A stretch of DNA of 5,316 nt from Ruminococcus sp. UBA4350 (GTDB lineage Bacteria; Bacillota; Clostridia; Oscillospirales; Ruminococcaceae). The position numbers and the translations under genes are program-made. Location of the stretch: NCBI GenBank assembly GCA_002394125.1, contig DGSY01000142.1, positions 1 through 5,316 of the forward strand, read 5' to 3'. The notes under the pieces are model-generated. The model did not search any database, had not been told where the DNA came from, and saw only the letters and a program-made list of their open reading frames with translations. Below are positions 1-4,691 of this stretch, in pieces. The first letter of the stretch is position 1. Every line of letters begins with the position of its first letter.

Positions 1-201
1 CCGCAGTTCTACTTCCGTACAACTGACGTTACCGGTATCATCACGCTGCCGGACGGCGTTCAGATGTGCAACCCCGGCGACAACATCGAGATCTCTGTTG
101 AGCTGATCACTCCGATCGCTATCGAGCAGGGCCTCCGCTTCGCTATCCGCGAGGGCGGCAAGACTGTTGGTTCCGGCGTTGTTACTGCAATCAACGAGTA
201 A
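1..201 (+). CDS. tuf: Elongation factor Tu, C-terminal part (5' end outside window)
   Basis: EF-Tu delivers aminoacyl-tRNA to the ribosome as a GTP complex in the cytoplasm. Only the last 66 residues are visible, in frame from base 1 to the TAA at 199-201. They cover the end of beta-barrel domain III. The start PQFYFRTTDVTG and the end EQGLRFAIREGGKTVGSGVV are near-invariant EF-Tu signatures. The rest, including the GTPase domain, lies to the left of the window. Codon use is strongly biased toward C-ending and a few preferred codons (ATC, GGC, CGC), as expected of a highly expressed gene. An intrinsic terminator starts about 30 bases after the stop, so this is probably the last gene of its transcript, often the str operon (rpsL-rpsG-fusA-tuf); that linkage is inference. 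Identification is very secure. Whether this is the only tuf copy cannot be told. Confidence 0.98.
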   Translation, partial: PQFYFRTTDVTGIITLPDGVQMCNPGDNIEISVELITPIAIEQGLRFAIREGGKTVGSGVVTAINE

Positions 202-231
202 TCACTGCTGACAGCAATTCTATTGCAGCTC

Positions 232-264
232 AAAAGGCCGAATCCGAAAGGGTTCGGCCTTTTT
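232..264 (+). terminator. Intrinsic terminator of tuf
   Basis: The stem GGCCGAA (236-242) pairs with TTCGGCC (253-259). It extends inward through a T-G wobble and two C-G pairs to a GAAA tetraloop at 246-249. An A run (232-235) precedes the stem and five Ts (260-264) follow it, so the outer A and T runs can also pair and the hairpin could act in both directions. It lies 30 bases after the tuf stop. Confidence 0.95.
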
Positions 265-420
265 GCGTCCCGAATTCTGACGCTTTACAGGAATCAGACT
301 GAAAATTCGACGGAAAGTATTCGGAATCTGTCTATCATGCTATGAATTATACGAATTGTATTTTTGGCGCATCTGAATACCATATGTTTTTCCTTATACC
401 CCCTATCAGGAAATAACTAT
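265..420. other. Intergenic region without recognisable gene
   Basis: I see no coding sequence or RNA gene between the tuf terminator and the next promoter. The stretch is more AT-rich than the flanking genes. It contains a weak 5-bp hairpin, GCGTC (265-269) with GACGC (279-283), and a near-palindrome ATAC-GAATT-GTAT (349-361) preceded by a second GAATT at 344-348. Either could be a regulator site for the downstream promoter, but nothing identifies a binding protein. Confidence 0.5.
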
Positions 421-449
421 TTGCTTTTTGACTGAAAATATGATATGAT
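421..449 (+). promoter_or_regulatory. Sigma-A type promoter with extended -10
   Basis: The -35 element TTGCTT (421-426) is separated by exactly 17 bases from the -10 element TATGAT (444-449). TGA sits immediately upstream of the -10 at 441-443, giving an extended -10 (TGn) motif. Transcription should begin near 455-458. This is about 310 bases before the start codon at 769, so a long 5' leader is predicted. A TTGACT at 428-433 looks like a better -35 but lies only 10 bases from the -10 and cannot be used with it. Confidence 0.75.
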
Positions 450-523
450 GAAGTCAAGGAAATGAAACGGACGAATGAAAGGGTACGGCGCACTCCGTAC
501 CGAACCTAACAAAGTTCCCCCTA

Positions 524-582
524 AGTGGCAGCGTCGGCGACAGTGCCGAGGGCAAAGCCTCCGGCGCTCCACTCTTTTTTTT
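524..582 (+). terminator. Branched hairpin followed by eight Ts, upstream terminator-like element
   Basis: AGTGG (524-528) pairs with CCACT (569-573). After a single bulged C, AGCG (530-533) pairs with CGCT (565-568). Inside, TCGGC (534-538) pairs with GCCGA (545-549), leaving GGC-AAA-GCC (551-559) as a second small arm. One C and then eight Ts (575-582) follow. The 9-bp base stem plus U run is terminator-like, but the branched shape is less usual than a simple hairpin. It could be an attenuator, the 3' end of a small RNA, or part of a mobile palindromic repeat. Confidence 0.5.
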
Positions 583-636
583 AACGATCACAGGCACCGC
601 CTGCAAAGAGATAAAATCACAAAACACCGGCATTGG

Positions 637-693
637 ATGCCAATCAGGGGAGTCCGTATTGCGCATCAGAAAACCATCCCCGTGCTGCGGCAT
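637..693 (+). promoter_or_regulatory. Possible antiterminator pairing
   Basis: GGGGA (647-651) is complementary to TCCCC (677-681), the left arm of the downstream terminator. ATGCC (637-641) is complementary to GGCAT (689-693) in the same terminator's loop and inner stem. The two helices are collinear and nested, so they could form together and would block both the terminator hairpin and the small 629-641 hairpin. This is what a two-state switch would need. It was found by eye, without energy calculation. Confidence 0.4.
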
Positions 694-705
694 CGGGGAT
701 TTTTT
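676..705 (+). terminator. Intrinsic terminator inside the leader
   Basis: ATCCCCG (676-682) pairs with CGGGGAT (694-700). Stacked on it, TGC (683-685) pairs with GCA (690-692) around a TGCG loop, with T693 bulged. T700-T705 form a run of six Ts. This is a textbook Rho-independent terminator, lying 64 bases before the start codon and about 220 bases after the predicted transcription start, so it would stop transcription before the gene unless it is read through or disrupted. Confidence 0.8.
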
Positions 706-708
706 CAT

Positions 709-734
709 AACCGGCAGAAAACACAAAGCCGGTT
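709..734 (+). other. Hairpin between leader terminator and ribosome binding site
   Basis: AACCGGC (709-715) pairs perfectly with GCCGGTT (728-734) around a 12-base A-rich loop. Only four Ts (733-736) follow, two of them inside the stem, so it is a poor terminator. It may shield the 5' side of the ribosome binding site or stabilise a processed mRNA end. Its role is unknown. Confidence 0.5.
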
Positions 735-755
735 TTCCGCTGAAAACACAGTGAA

Positions 756-761
756 AAGGGG
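756..761 (+). promoter_or_regulatory. Shine-Dalgarno deciding the start at 769
   Basis: AAGGGG lies 7 bases before the ATG at 769, followed by a second purine-rich GAAGGG directly against the start. The residues after this ATG form a signal peptide. The earlier in-frame ATG at 475 has no comparable site, so 769 is chosen. Confidence 0.9.
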
Positions 762-768
762 AAGGGAT

Positions 769-2280
769 ATGTACAGTTTCAAAAAATGCTTTTCAACAGC
801 AATGAGCGTTTCGATCCTGCTTGCGACGCTGAGCGCGAATGCGTTTCCTGTCAGCGCGGGTCAGACGCTGCTCGATGCCGGCTTTGAGAGCGGTCTGGAC
901 GGATTCGGTGCGCGTGCAGCGGAGTCGGTTGAGCGCGTCAACACGAAGGCCTACGAGGGCAGCTACAGCCTGCTGGTCAGCAACCGCGGCAATGCATGGA
1001 ACGGCGCGGCCGCATCGCTCGGCTCCGACTGGAAGGCCGGCGAGACCTACGCATTCTCCTGCGCAGTCTATCAGGCATCCGGCGAGACCGTTGATATGAA
1101 ACTCTCGCTGCAATACAATGACGGCTCCGGCGATAACTGGGTACAGATCGCGGAAGGCCCCGTGAGCAGCGACAAATGGACGATTCTCTCCAATGACAAA
1201 TACATGATTCCGGCGGGCGCTGCGAGCTGTGTGCTCTATGTTGAGACTGCCGAAAGCCTCTGCGATTTCTATGTGGATTCGATCTATTCCGAAATCCCGT
1301 CCGCAGAGCCGCCGAAGCCGACGTTTTCCCGCGGCGATGTGAATCACGACGGCGGAATTGATAAAAAGGATGTGGCGGATTTGACCGGCTGGCTGCTGAC
1401 GAAGGGCGGAGATTCCGTGAATCTCGATACCTCGGATATGGACAAGGACGGCATTCTGACCGCTGCCGATCTTTCGCTGCTGCGGCAGTTCTTCATCTAT
1501 CCGGAGCTGACGCGCACCACCACAACAACGACCGTCACCACGACGACGACTACGACCACCGCGCCGCCGGTCAACAATGAGGTCTGGCCGGAGCTGAAGC
1601 CCGGCGACAAGTGGTACAACACCGCTGATGTCAGCTGGATCCCCGCCGGCAAAAAGACCGTCGCACTGTCCTTCGATGACGGCCCGTGTCCGAACGGCGA
1701 GAACTACGGCATCCGCATCCAGCAGGCGCTGAACAAGCAGGGCTTCCACGCGACATTCTTCTACTGGGGCGAGCGCATTCCCGGCCACGAGAGCGAGATT
1801 CTCTCTGCCGAGGCGGGCGGTCACGAGGTCGCGAACCACACATGGAATCATCCGGATAATTACAATCATTACGATGCGGCCGGCGTTCTGAGCCAGTATA
1901 CCCGCGTCAAGGATAAGCTGAATGACATTCTCGGCGTCAAGCGTGATTATCTGCTTCGTCTGCCGTATCTGAACAACAGCACGACCATTTCCAGCACACT
2001 GCCGGTTCCGTTCCCGAACTGCGGCATCAATACCGCAGACTACGAGCCCGGTCACACCGCACAGCAGACGATCAGCACGATCCAGCAGGCGGCACAGAAC
2101 GGCTCCCTGAACGGCAAGGTCGTCCTGATGCACGAGGTCTATGAGGAGACTGCAAAGGCGGTCGAGTCGCTGGCACCGTGGCTCGCGCAGAACGGCTATG
2201 TTGTCTGCACGGTTTCAGAAATGTTCAAGTACAACGGCAAGGATATGTACGCAGGCCGTACCTATGACAGCTGCTTCTGA
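769..2280 (+). CDS. Secreted CBM22-dockerin-CE4 protein, probable cellulosomal acetyl xylan esterase
   Basis: The 503-residue protein begins with a signal peptide (K5-K6, hydrophobic core to about residue 21, cleavage likely after A25 or A30). Residues about 33-174 resemble a CBM22 xylan-binding module, with the SWNG-like pattern AWNGAA and a closing DFYVDSI. A type I dockerin spans about 189-244 with two calcium loops (D190, N192, D194, D201; D223, D225, D227, D234), so the enzyme should dock onto a cohesin scaffold outside the cell. A Thr linker (250-264) leads to a NodB/CE4 domain (about 295-495). Metal and catalytic motifs are visible: SFDDGP (D303, D304), HTWNH (H357, H361), RLPY (R397-Y400), NTADY (D424) and LMH (H455). 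CE4 enzymes remove N- or O-acetyl groups from chitin, peptidoglycan or xylan. The CBM22 and dockerin favour acetyl xylan, as in the CE4 domain of Clostridium thermocellum Xyn11A; peptidoglycan or chitin deacetylation is less likely. The gene appears monocistronic, with its own promoter, leader and terminator. Confidence 0.9.
   Translation: MYSFKKCFSTAMSVSILLATLSANAFPVSAGQTLLDAGFESGLDGFGARAAESVERVNTKAYEGSYSLLVSNRGNAWNGAAASLGSDWKAGETYAFSCAVYQASGETVDMKLSLQYNDGSGDNWVQIAEGPVSSDKWTILSNDKYMIPAGAASCVLYVETAESLCDFYVDSIYSEIPSAEPPKPTFSRGDVNHDGGIDKKDVADLTGWLLTKGGDSVNLDTSDMDKDGILTAADLSLLRQFFIYPELTRTTTTTTVTTTTTTTTAPPVNNEVWPELKPGDKWYNTADVSWIPAGKKTVALSFDDGPCPNGENYGIRIQQALNKQGFHATFFYWGERIPGHESEILSAEAGGHEVANHTWNHPDNYNHYDAAGVLSQYTRVKDKLNDILGVKRDYLLRLPYLNNSTTISSTLPVPFPNCGINTADYEPGHTAQQTISTIQQAAQNGSLNGKVVLMHEVYEETAKAVESLAPWLAQNGYVVCTVSEMFKYNGKDMYAGRTYDSCF
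1516..1560 (+). repeat. Threonine-codon tract encoding the interdomain linker
   Basis: Six Thr codons, one Val, then eight Thr codons, followed by Ala-Pro-Pro, join the dockerin to the esterase domain. All four ACN codons are used, so selection seems to act on the amino acids rather than on a pure trinucleotide repeat. Such Thr/Pro linkers are typical of Ruminococcus cellulosomal enzymes, are often O-glycosylated, and can vary in length between strains. Confidence 0.9.
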
Positions 2281-2351
2281 TTTCATTGTGAATATTAAAA
2301 GCAACTTCATAGAGGGATGACGATAAAGAAGATTGTATGTTTTGAAGATAA

Positions 2352-2389
2352 GGCTGTGTAACCGGGCGGTTACGCAGCCTTTCTCTTTT
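2352..2389 (+). terminator. Intrinsic terminator between convergent genes, possibly bidirectional
   Basis: GGCTGTGTAACC (2352-2363) pairs with GGTTACGCAGCC (2368-2379), 12 bp with one wobble, around a GGGC loop. TTTCTCTTTT (2380-2389) follows on the + strand, 71 bases after the esterase stop. On the - strand the hairpin begins 11 bases after the stop of the CPBP gene, followed by a weaker TTATCTT, so the same stem may end both transcripts. Confidence 0.9.
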
Positions 2390-2390
2390 G

Positions 2391-3242
2391 TTATGCAGTT
2401 CTTGGCGTTCCGGCCTTGTCGTGCAGCAGCATTATTATAAACACCGCTGCCATGACAATCATCGGAACATAATGAAATACATCTGCGATCACACCGAGGT
2501 CGGCACTTTCGGGGATACTGCCCTGTCCGAGCAGCTCTATGACCGCAGTCTGACTCCCATTGCCGATCGCGTGGCTCAGCACGGCCGGCCAGACGGAATC
2601 CGTCCTTTTCGTCAGCCACAGATAGAAAGCGGCATAACCGGGCATGATGAGCAGACGTCCGCCGACAGTTTGCAGCGCCTCGGAAAGCGTTTGTTTGCCA
2701 GCCAGATAGACTTGCATATCCGACGGCAGATGCCAGAGACTCCATACCGCTCCGCCGATCAGCACCGTTCCGACAATCCCCGCAAGCGGTTCCATTTTCT
2801 GATTCATGTAGCCACGCCATCCAAGCTCCTCGCCGACCAGTCCGACTGACATGACTGCGCCCTGTGCTGCCAGCATGAGTATCACAGTCAAAACACTTGC
2901 AGGCGTGATTCCATTCAGCCATTCACTGTGACCGCTCAGAAGGATCGGGGGAATATACATCATAAACGTACATACGAGCGGCAGCGCAAATGCGAGCAGA
3001 TAATACCGGAGATTGCCGGTCAGATGCAGGTGCAGCTTCATATCGCGGAAGCCTTCTTTTGTGACTTTTCTTGTTATGAGATTTGCAAGGGCAGGCGCAG
3101 CACAGAACAGCTCTGCCAGAAGGAAAAAAGCCGTTTCCGAGGAAGCCATCCATTTGAAAAATGCAAACAGCATCACAGAAGAAGCAGCAACGATGAGCAG
3201 ATAGATTCCCAGCCGTTTCAGAGTGTCCTTCTTATTTGTCAT
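2391..3242 (-). CDS. CPBP-family intramembrane metalloprotease (CAAX/Abi-type)
   Basis: This is a 283-residue polytopic membrane protein with about eight hydrophobic segments (roughly 10-30, 36-58, 79-101, 113-135, 152-170, 195-211, 218-238 and 250-273). It has the motif set of the CPBP family (CAAX proteases and bacteriocin-processing enzymes): EELGWR (E138, E139, R143), WSLWH (H171) and SHAIGN (H224, N228). These supply the catalytic glutamate and the metal-binding residues, so the enzyme looks intact. Family members cleave prenylated proteins in eukaryotes; in Firmicutes many are linked to bacteriocin maturation or self-immunity. The gene is last in an ABC exporter operon and its ATG overlaps the 3' end of the preceding permease by 11 bases in another frame, indicating translational coupling. 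The natural guess is processing of, or protection against, a peptide handled by the exporter; the substrate is unknown. Confidence 0.9.
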   Translation of the reverse strand: MTNKKDTLKRLGIYLLIVAASSVMLFAFFKWMASSETAFFLLAELFCAAPALANLITRKVTKEGFRDMKLHLHLTGNLRYYLLAFALPLVCTFMMYIPPILLSGHSEWLNGITPASVLTVILMLAAQGAVMSVGLVGEELGWRGYMNQKMEPLAGIVGTVLIGGAVWSLWHLPSDMQVYLAGKQTLSEALQTVGGRLLIMPGYAAFYLWLTKRTDSVWPAVLSHAIGNGSQTAVIELLGQGSIPESADLGVIADVFHYVPMIVMAAVFIIMLLHDKAGTPRTA

Positions 3243-3936
3243 ACTGCTCCACCCCTTTCAGATACAGCCGGCAGGTCATGCGGTACGACAGGCAGTAGAC
3301 CGCCGGAATCGCCGCAAACAGTCCGGCGAGGAGCAGCGAGCTGCTGTAGCCGGTGAACAGCTTCTTTGCAAGCGCCGCGGCGCTGTCCCAGTCATCCATC
3401 AGGAATATCAGCGTGACGGACAGAAGAATGGCGATTGCCACCATGCAGATCATCTTGATGATGCTGCCGGTCTTGCTGCCGAAGCGGTAGGTAAACGGAA
3501 TATCGACCGAACGCAGCAGAATCTGCACAAAGATCAGCGGGACTGCGATTCCGCTGATATCGGCAGTGTCCGTCATGCCCAGATCGGCAGCCGCGGCGCA
3601 GTATAACCCGTCCGCCGTTTGCATACTCAATAGAAACAGCAGAATCATGCCGTAGATCATCTCGTACTTCACTCGGAGAAAGCCTTTGTAGCCGTCCGGC
3701 GATGCCGTGATCCAGTAGCCCCACAGCCTGCGGTCATCCCCGCGCAGCACCATGATCTGCAAAGCGCCTGCCGCTAAAAAGCCGGCGATCATGCCGCCTG
3801 TCCGGAGCTCGTTGAGATGGTGCGGGATCTCGTTCCGGAACAGCAGCACAGCAAGCACCGGAGCAAAGCCGCAGAGGATCATCGACAGGATGTACCAGCG
3901 GTTCTGCTTCCATTCCTTATAGACCAGTCCCGTCAT
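3232..3936 (-). CDS. ABC-2 type transporter permease, second subunit
   Basis: This 234-residue membrane protein has about six hydrophobic segments (roughly 14-34, 47-65, 92-110, 128-148, 158-180 and 200-218). It has a short cytoplasmic start (MTGLVYKEWKQNRW), as in small ABC-2 permeases. The stretch around residues 71-92, containing LWGYWITASPDGYKGFLRVKYE, resembles the conserved cytoplasmic segment of the ABC2_membrane_5-like family that contacts the ATPase. The frame is open further upstream to an ATG at 3990, but I start at 3936: that ATG has AAAGGAG nine bases before it, forms a TAATG overlap with the previous stop, and begins a family-like N terminus. It probably pairs with the neighbouring permease as a heterodimeric channel. 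The substrate cannot be read from the sequence; peptides or lipid-targeting antibiotics are usual for this layout. Confidence 0.85.
   Translation of the reverse strand: MTGLVYKEWKQNRWYILSMILCGFAPVLAVLLFRNEIPHHLNELRTGGMIAGFLAAGALQIMVLRGDDRRLWGYWITASPDGYKGFLRVKYEMIYGMILLFLLSMQTADGLYCAAAADLGMTDTADISGIAVPLIFVQILLRSVDIPFTYRFGSKTGSIIKMICMVAIAILLSVTLIFLMDDWDSAAALAKKLFTGYSSSLLLAGLFAAIPAVYCLSYRMTCRLYLKGVEQYDK
3247..3258 (-). promoter_or_regulatory. Ribosome binding site of the CPBP gene
   Basis: AAAGGGG (3258-3252) and GGAG (3250-3247) precede the ATG at 3242 by nine and four bases. The site lies inside the 3' end of the upstream permease gene, which fits coupled translation across the 11-base overlap. 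Confidence 0.85.
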
Positions 3937-4691
3937 TACGGCTCTCTCCTTTCGTGCGAACGCCACATAGTAAGGAAGTATACCGAACATATCACTGCAA
4001 ATACAGCCAGAAGAATCATCGTTGTTTTCCCTGCGCCTAATGCAGCCTCAAACCTGTTGAATGCCGCATCTGAGATCAGAGGGGCGTCCTCACCGGAGTG
4101 TTCCCTATTTTTTATGCCCGGAATCCAGCCAAGTACAATCAGTAATACGCCGGAACAGACAAACGCAAGAACTTTGATGATCTTCAGCTGATTCTGATCG
4201 TTTGCAAACATCATGATATAGCTGTATGCAATATCAATCAGCATCACTGCACAGACTGTACCGAGATAAACATTCAGCATGATCCCGAACGTGCTGTAAT
4301 CCGCCGCGGCGTTGTATATCCATGCAAAAGCTGCGGATAACAGTCCGAAGCACAGGATATAGCACAGCTTCACAAGCAGATCAGACACTGCCTGCTGTTT
4401 TGCGGTCGGAGGCAGAACAAAGGAATATCGCTTCCAGCCTGCGCTGATATCGGCCTTCTGCAGGCCGTTGTTCGTGCCGGCCAGTAAGCCTCCTGTCAAT
4501 GCGACAAAAACGACGGCAATGAATACCAGCCCCTGCATATCTTCATCCGGATCCGCGGGCTCGGAGAAAACGCCGAGCATCATGGGTGTCATCATGAGAA
4601 GCGAAAACAGAAGAAACAGTATCAGCATCAAAATACAGCGCTTGCGTGTCAGCTTTAATTCACGGTAAACAAGTGATCTGTAAAGCTTCAT
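3936..4691 (-). CDS. ABC-2 type transporter permease, first subunit
   Basis: This 251-residue membrane protein has about six hydrophobic segments (roughly 19-40, 55-72, 104-126, 136-162, 170-192 and 224-242) and a basic N-terminal tail (YRELKLTRKR). The segment WKRYSFVLPPTAKQQAVSDLL (residues 86-106) matches the W-x-x-Y-x-x-x-LP-x-(S/T) pattern before the third helix in small ABC-2 exporter permeases. A GTG at 4700 is in frame, but ATG 4691 is preferred: AAAGGAG lies eight bases before it and the previous gene's stop overlaps it as TGATG. The protein should sit in the cytoplasmic membrane with the second permease, energised by the ATPase encoded just upstream. It is distinct in sequence from the second permease, so a heterodimer is more likely than a recent duplication. 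Confidence 0.85.
   Translation of the reverse strand: MKLYRSLVYRELKLTRKRCILMLILFLLFSLLMMTPMMLGVFSEPADPDEDMQGLVFIAVVFVALTGGLLAGTNNGLQKADISAGWKRYSFVLPPTAKQQAVSDLLVKLCYILCFGLLSAAFAWIYNAAADYSTFGIMLNVYLGTVCAVMLIDIAYSYIMMFANDQNQLKIIKVLAFVCSGVLLIVLGWIPGIKNREHSGEDAPLISDAAFNRFEAALGAGKTTMILLAVFAVICSVYFLTMWRSHERREP
3946..3952 (-). promoter_or_regulatory. Ribosome binding site deciding the second permease start
   Basis: AAAGGAG lies nine bases before the ATG at 3936 and within the last codons of the first permease gene. It selects this start over the longer frame beginning at 3990. Confidence 0.9.

Larger units (their letters stand above)
456..768 (+). promoter_or_regulatory. Long structured 5' leader, candidate transcription attenuator or riboswitch of unknown class
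   Basis: The predicted transcript carries about 310 untranslated bases before the CBM22-dockerin-esterase gene. Hairpins in order are: 482-501 (GGTACGG with CCGTACC, 7 bp), 502-517 (GAAC with GTTC), a branched hairpin 524-573 followed by eight Ts, 591-603 (CAGGC/GCCTG), 629-641 (GGCAT/ATGCC), a classic terminator 676-705, 709-734 (AACCGGC/GCCGGTT, 7 bp) and 738-753 (CGCTG/CAGTG with one wobble). Two terminator-like structures between promoter and start codon are what an attenuated leader would show. I recognise no T-box, SAM, TPP, cobalamin, lysine, glycine, FMN or purine aptamer core. Alternatives are a separate small RNA (456 to about 582 or 705) lying upstream of the gene, or insertion of an interspersed palindromic repeat. 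The open frame running through this stretch in phase with the gene has no Shine-Dalgarno and is probably chance. Confidence 0.6.

Noticed and set aside
553..565. The string GCAAAGCCTCCGG resembles part of the core of the c-di-GMP-I (GEMM) riboswitch
   Set aside because: The other half of the core (a CACGCACAGGGCAAACC-like strand before the first hairpin) and the following CCTAA segment are missing, and here the string lies inside a simple terminator-like hairpin. An Rfam RF01051 covariance search would settle it; a significant hit would overturn the rejection.
475..768. In-frame upstream extension of the esterase reading frame to an ATG at 475 (98 extra residues)
   Set aside because: There is no Shine-Dalgarno at 475, the translation is Arg/Lys-rich and unlike any domain, the stretch contains strong RNA hairpins and a terminator, and the signal peptide begins exactly at the well-equipped ATG at 769.
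793..2133. Long open frame of 446 codons on the minus strand opposite the esterase gene
   Set aside because: It is a shadow of the biased codons of the real gene. It has no start signal or recognisable domain, and its translation is rich in Arg, Ala, Val and Ile without any fold pattern.
2215..2922. Minus-strand frame of 235 codons overlapping the CPBP gene
   Set aside because: It overlaps the motif-bearing CPBP frame on the same strand, runs over the terminator at 2352-2389 and into the esterase gene, and its translation is Cys/Arg-rich without a family pattern.
3937..3990. 18-residue N-terminal extension of the second permease
   Set aside because: It would overlap the upstream permease by 55 bases and has no suitable ribosome binding site, while ATG 3936 has AAAGGAG and a TAATG junction.
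4017..4037. GAGKTT in the first permease looks like a Walker A P-loop
   Set aside because: The spacing GxxxxGK is not met, and the string lies at the start of the last transmembrane helix of a membrane protein with no Walker B.
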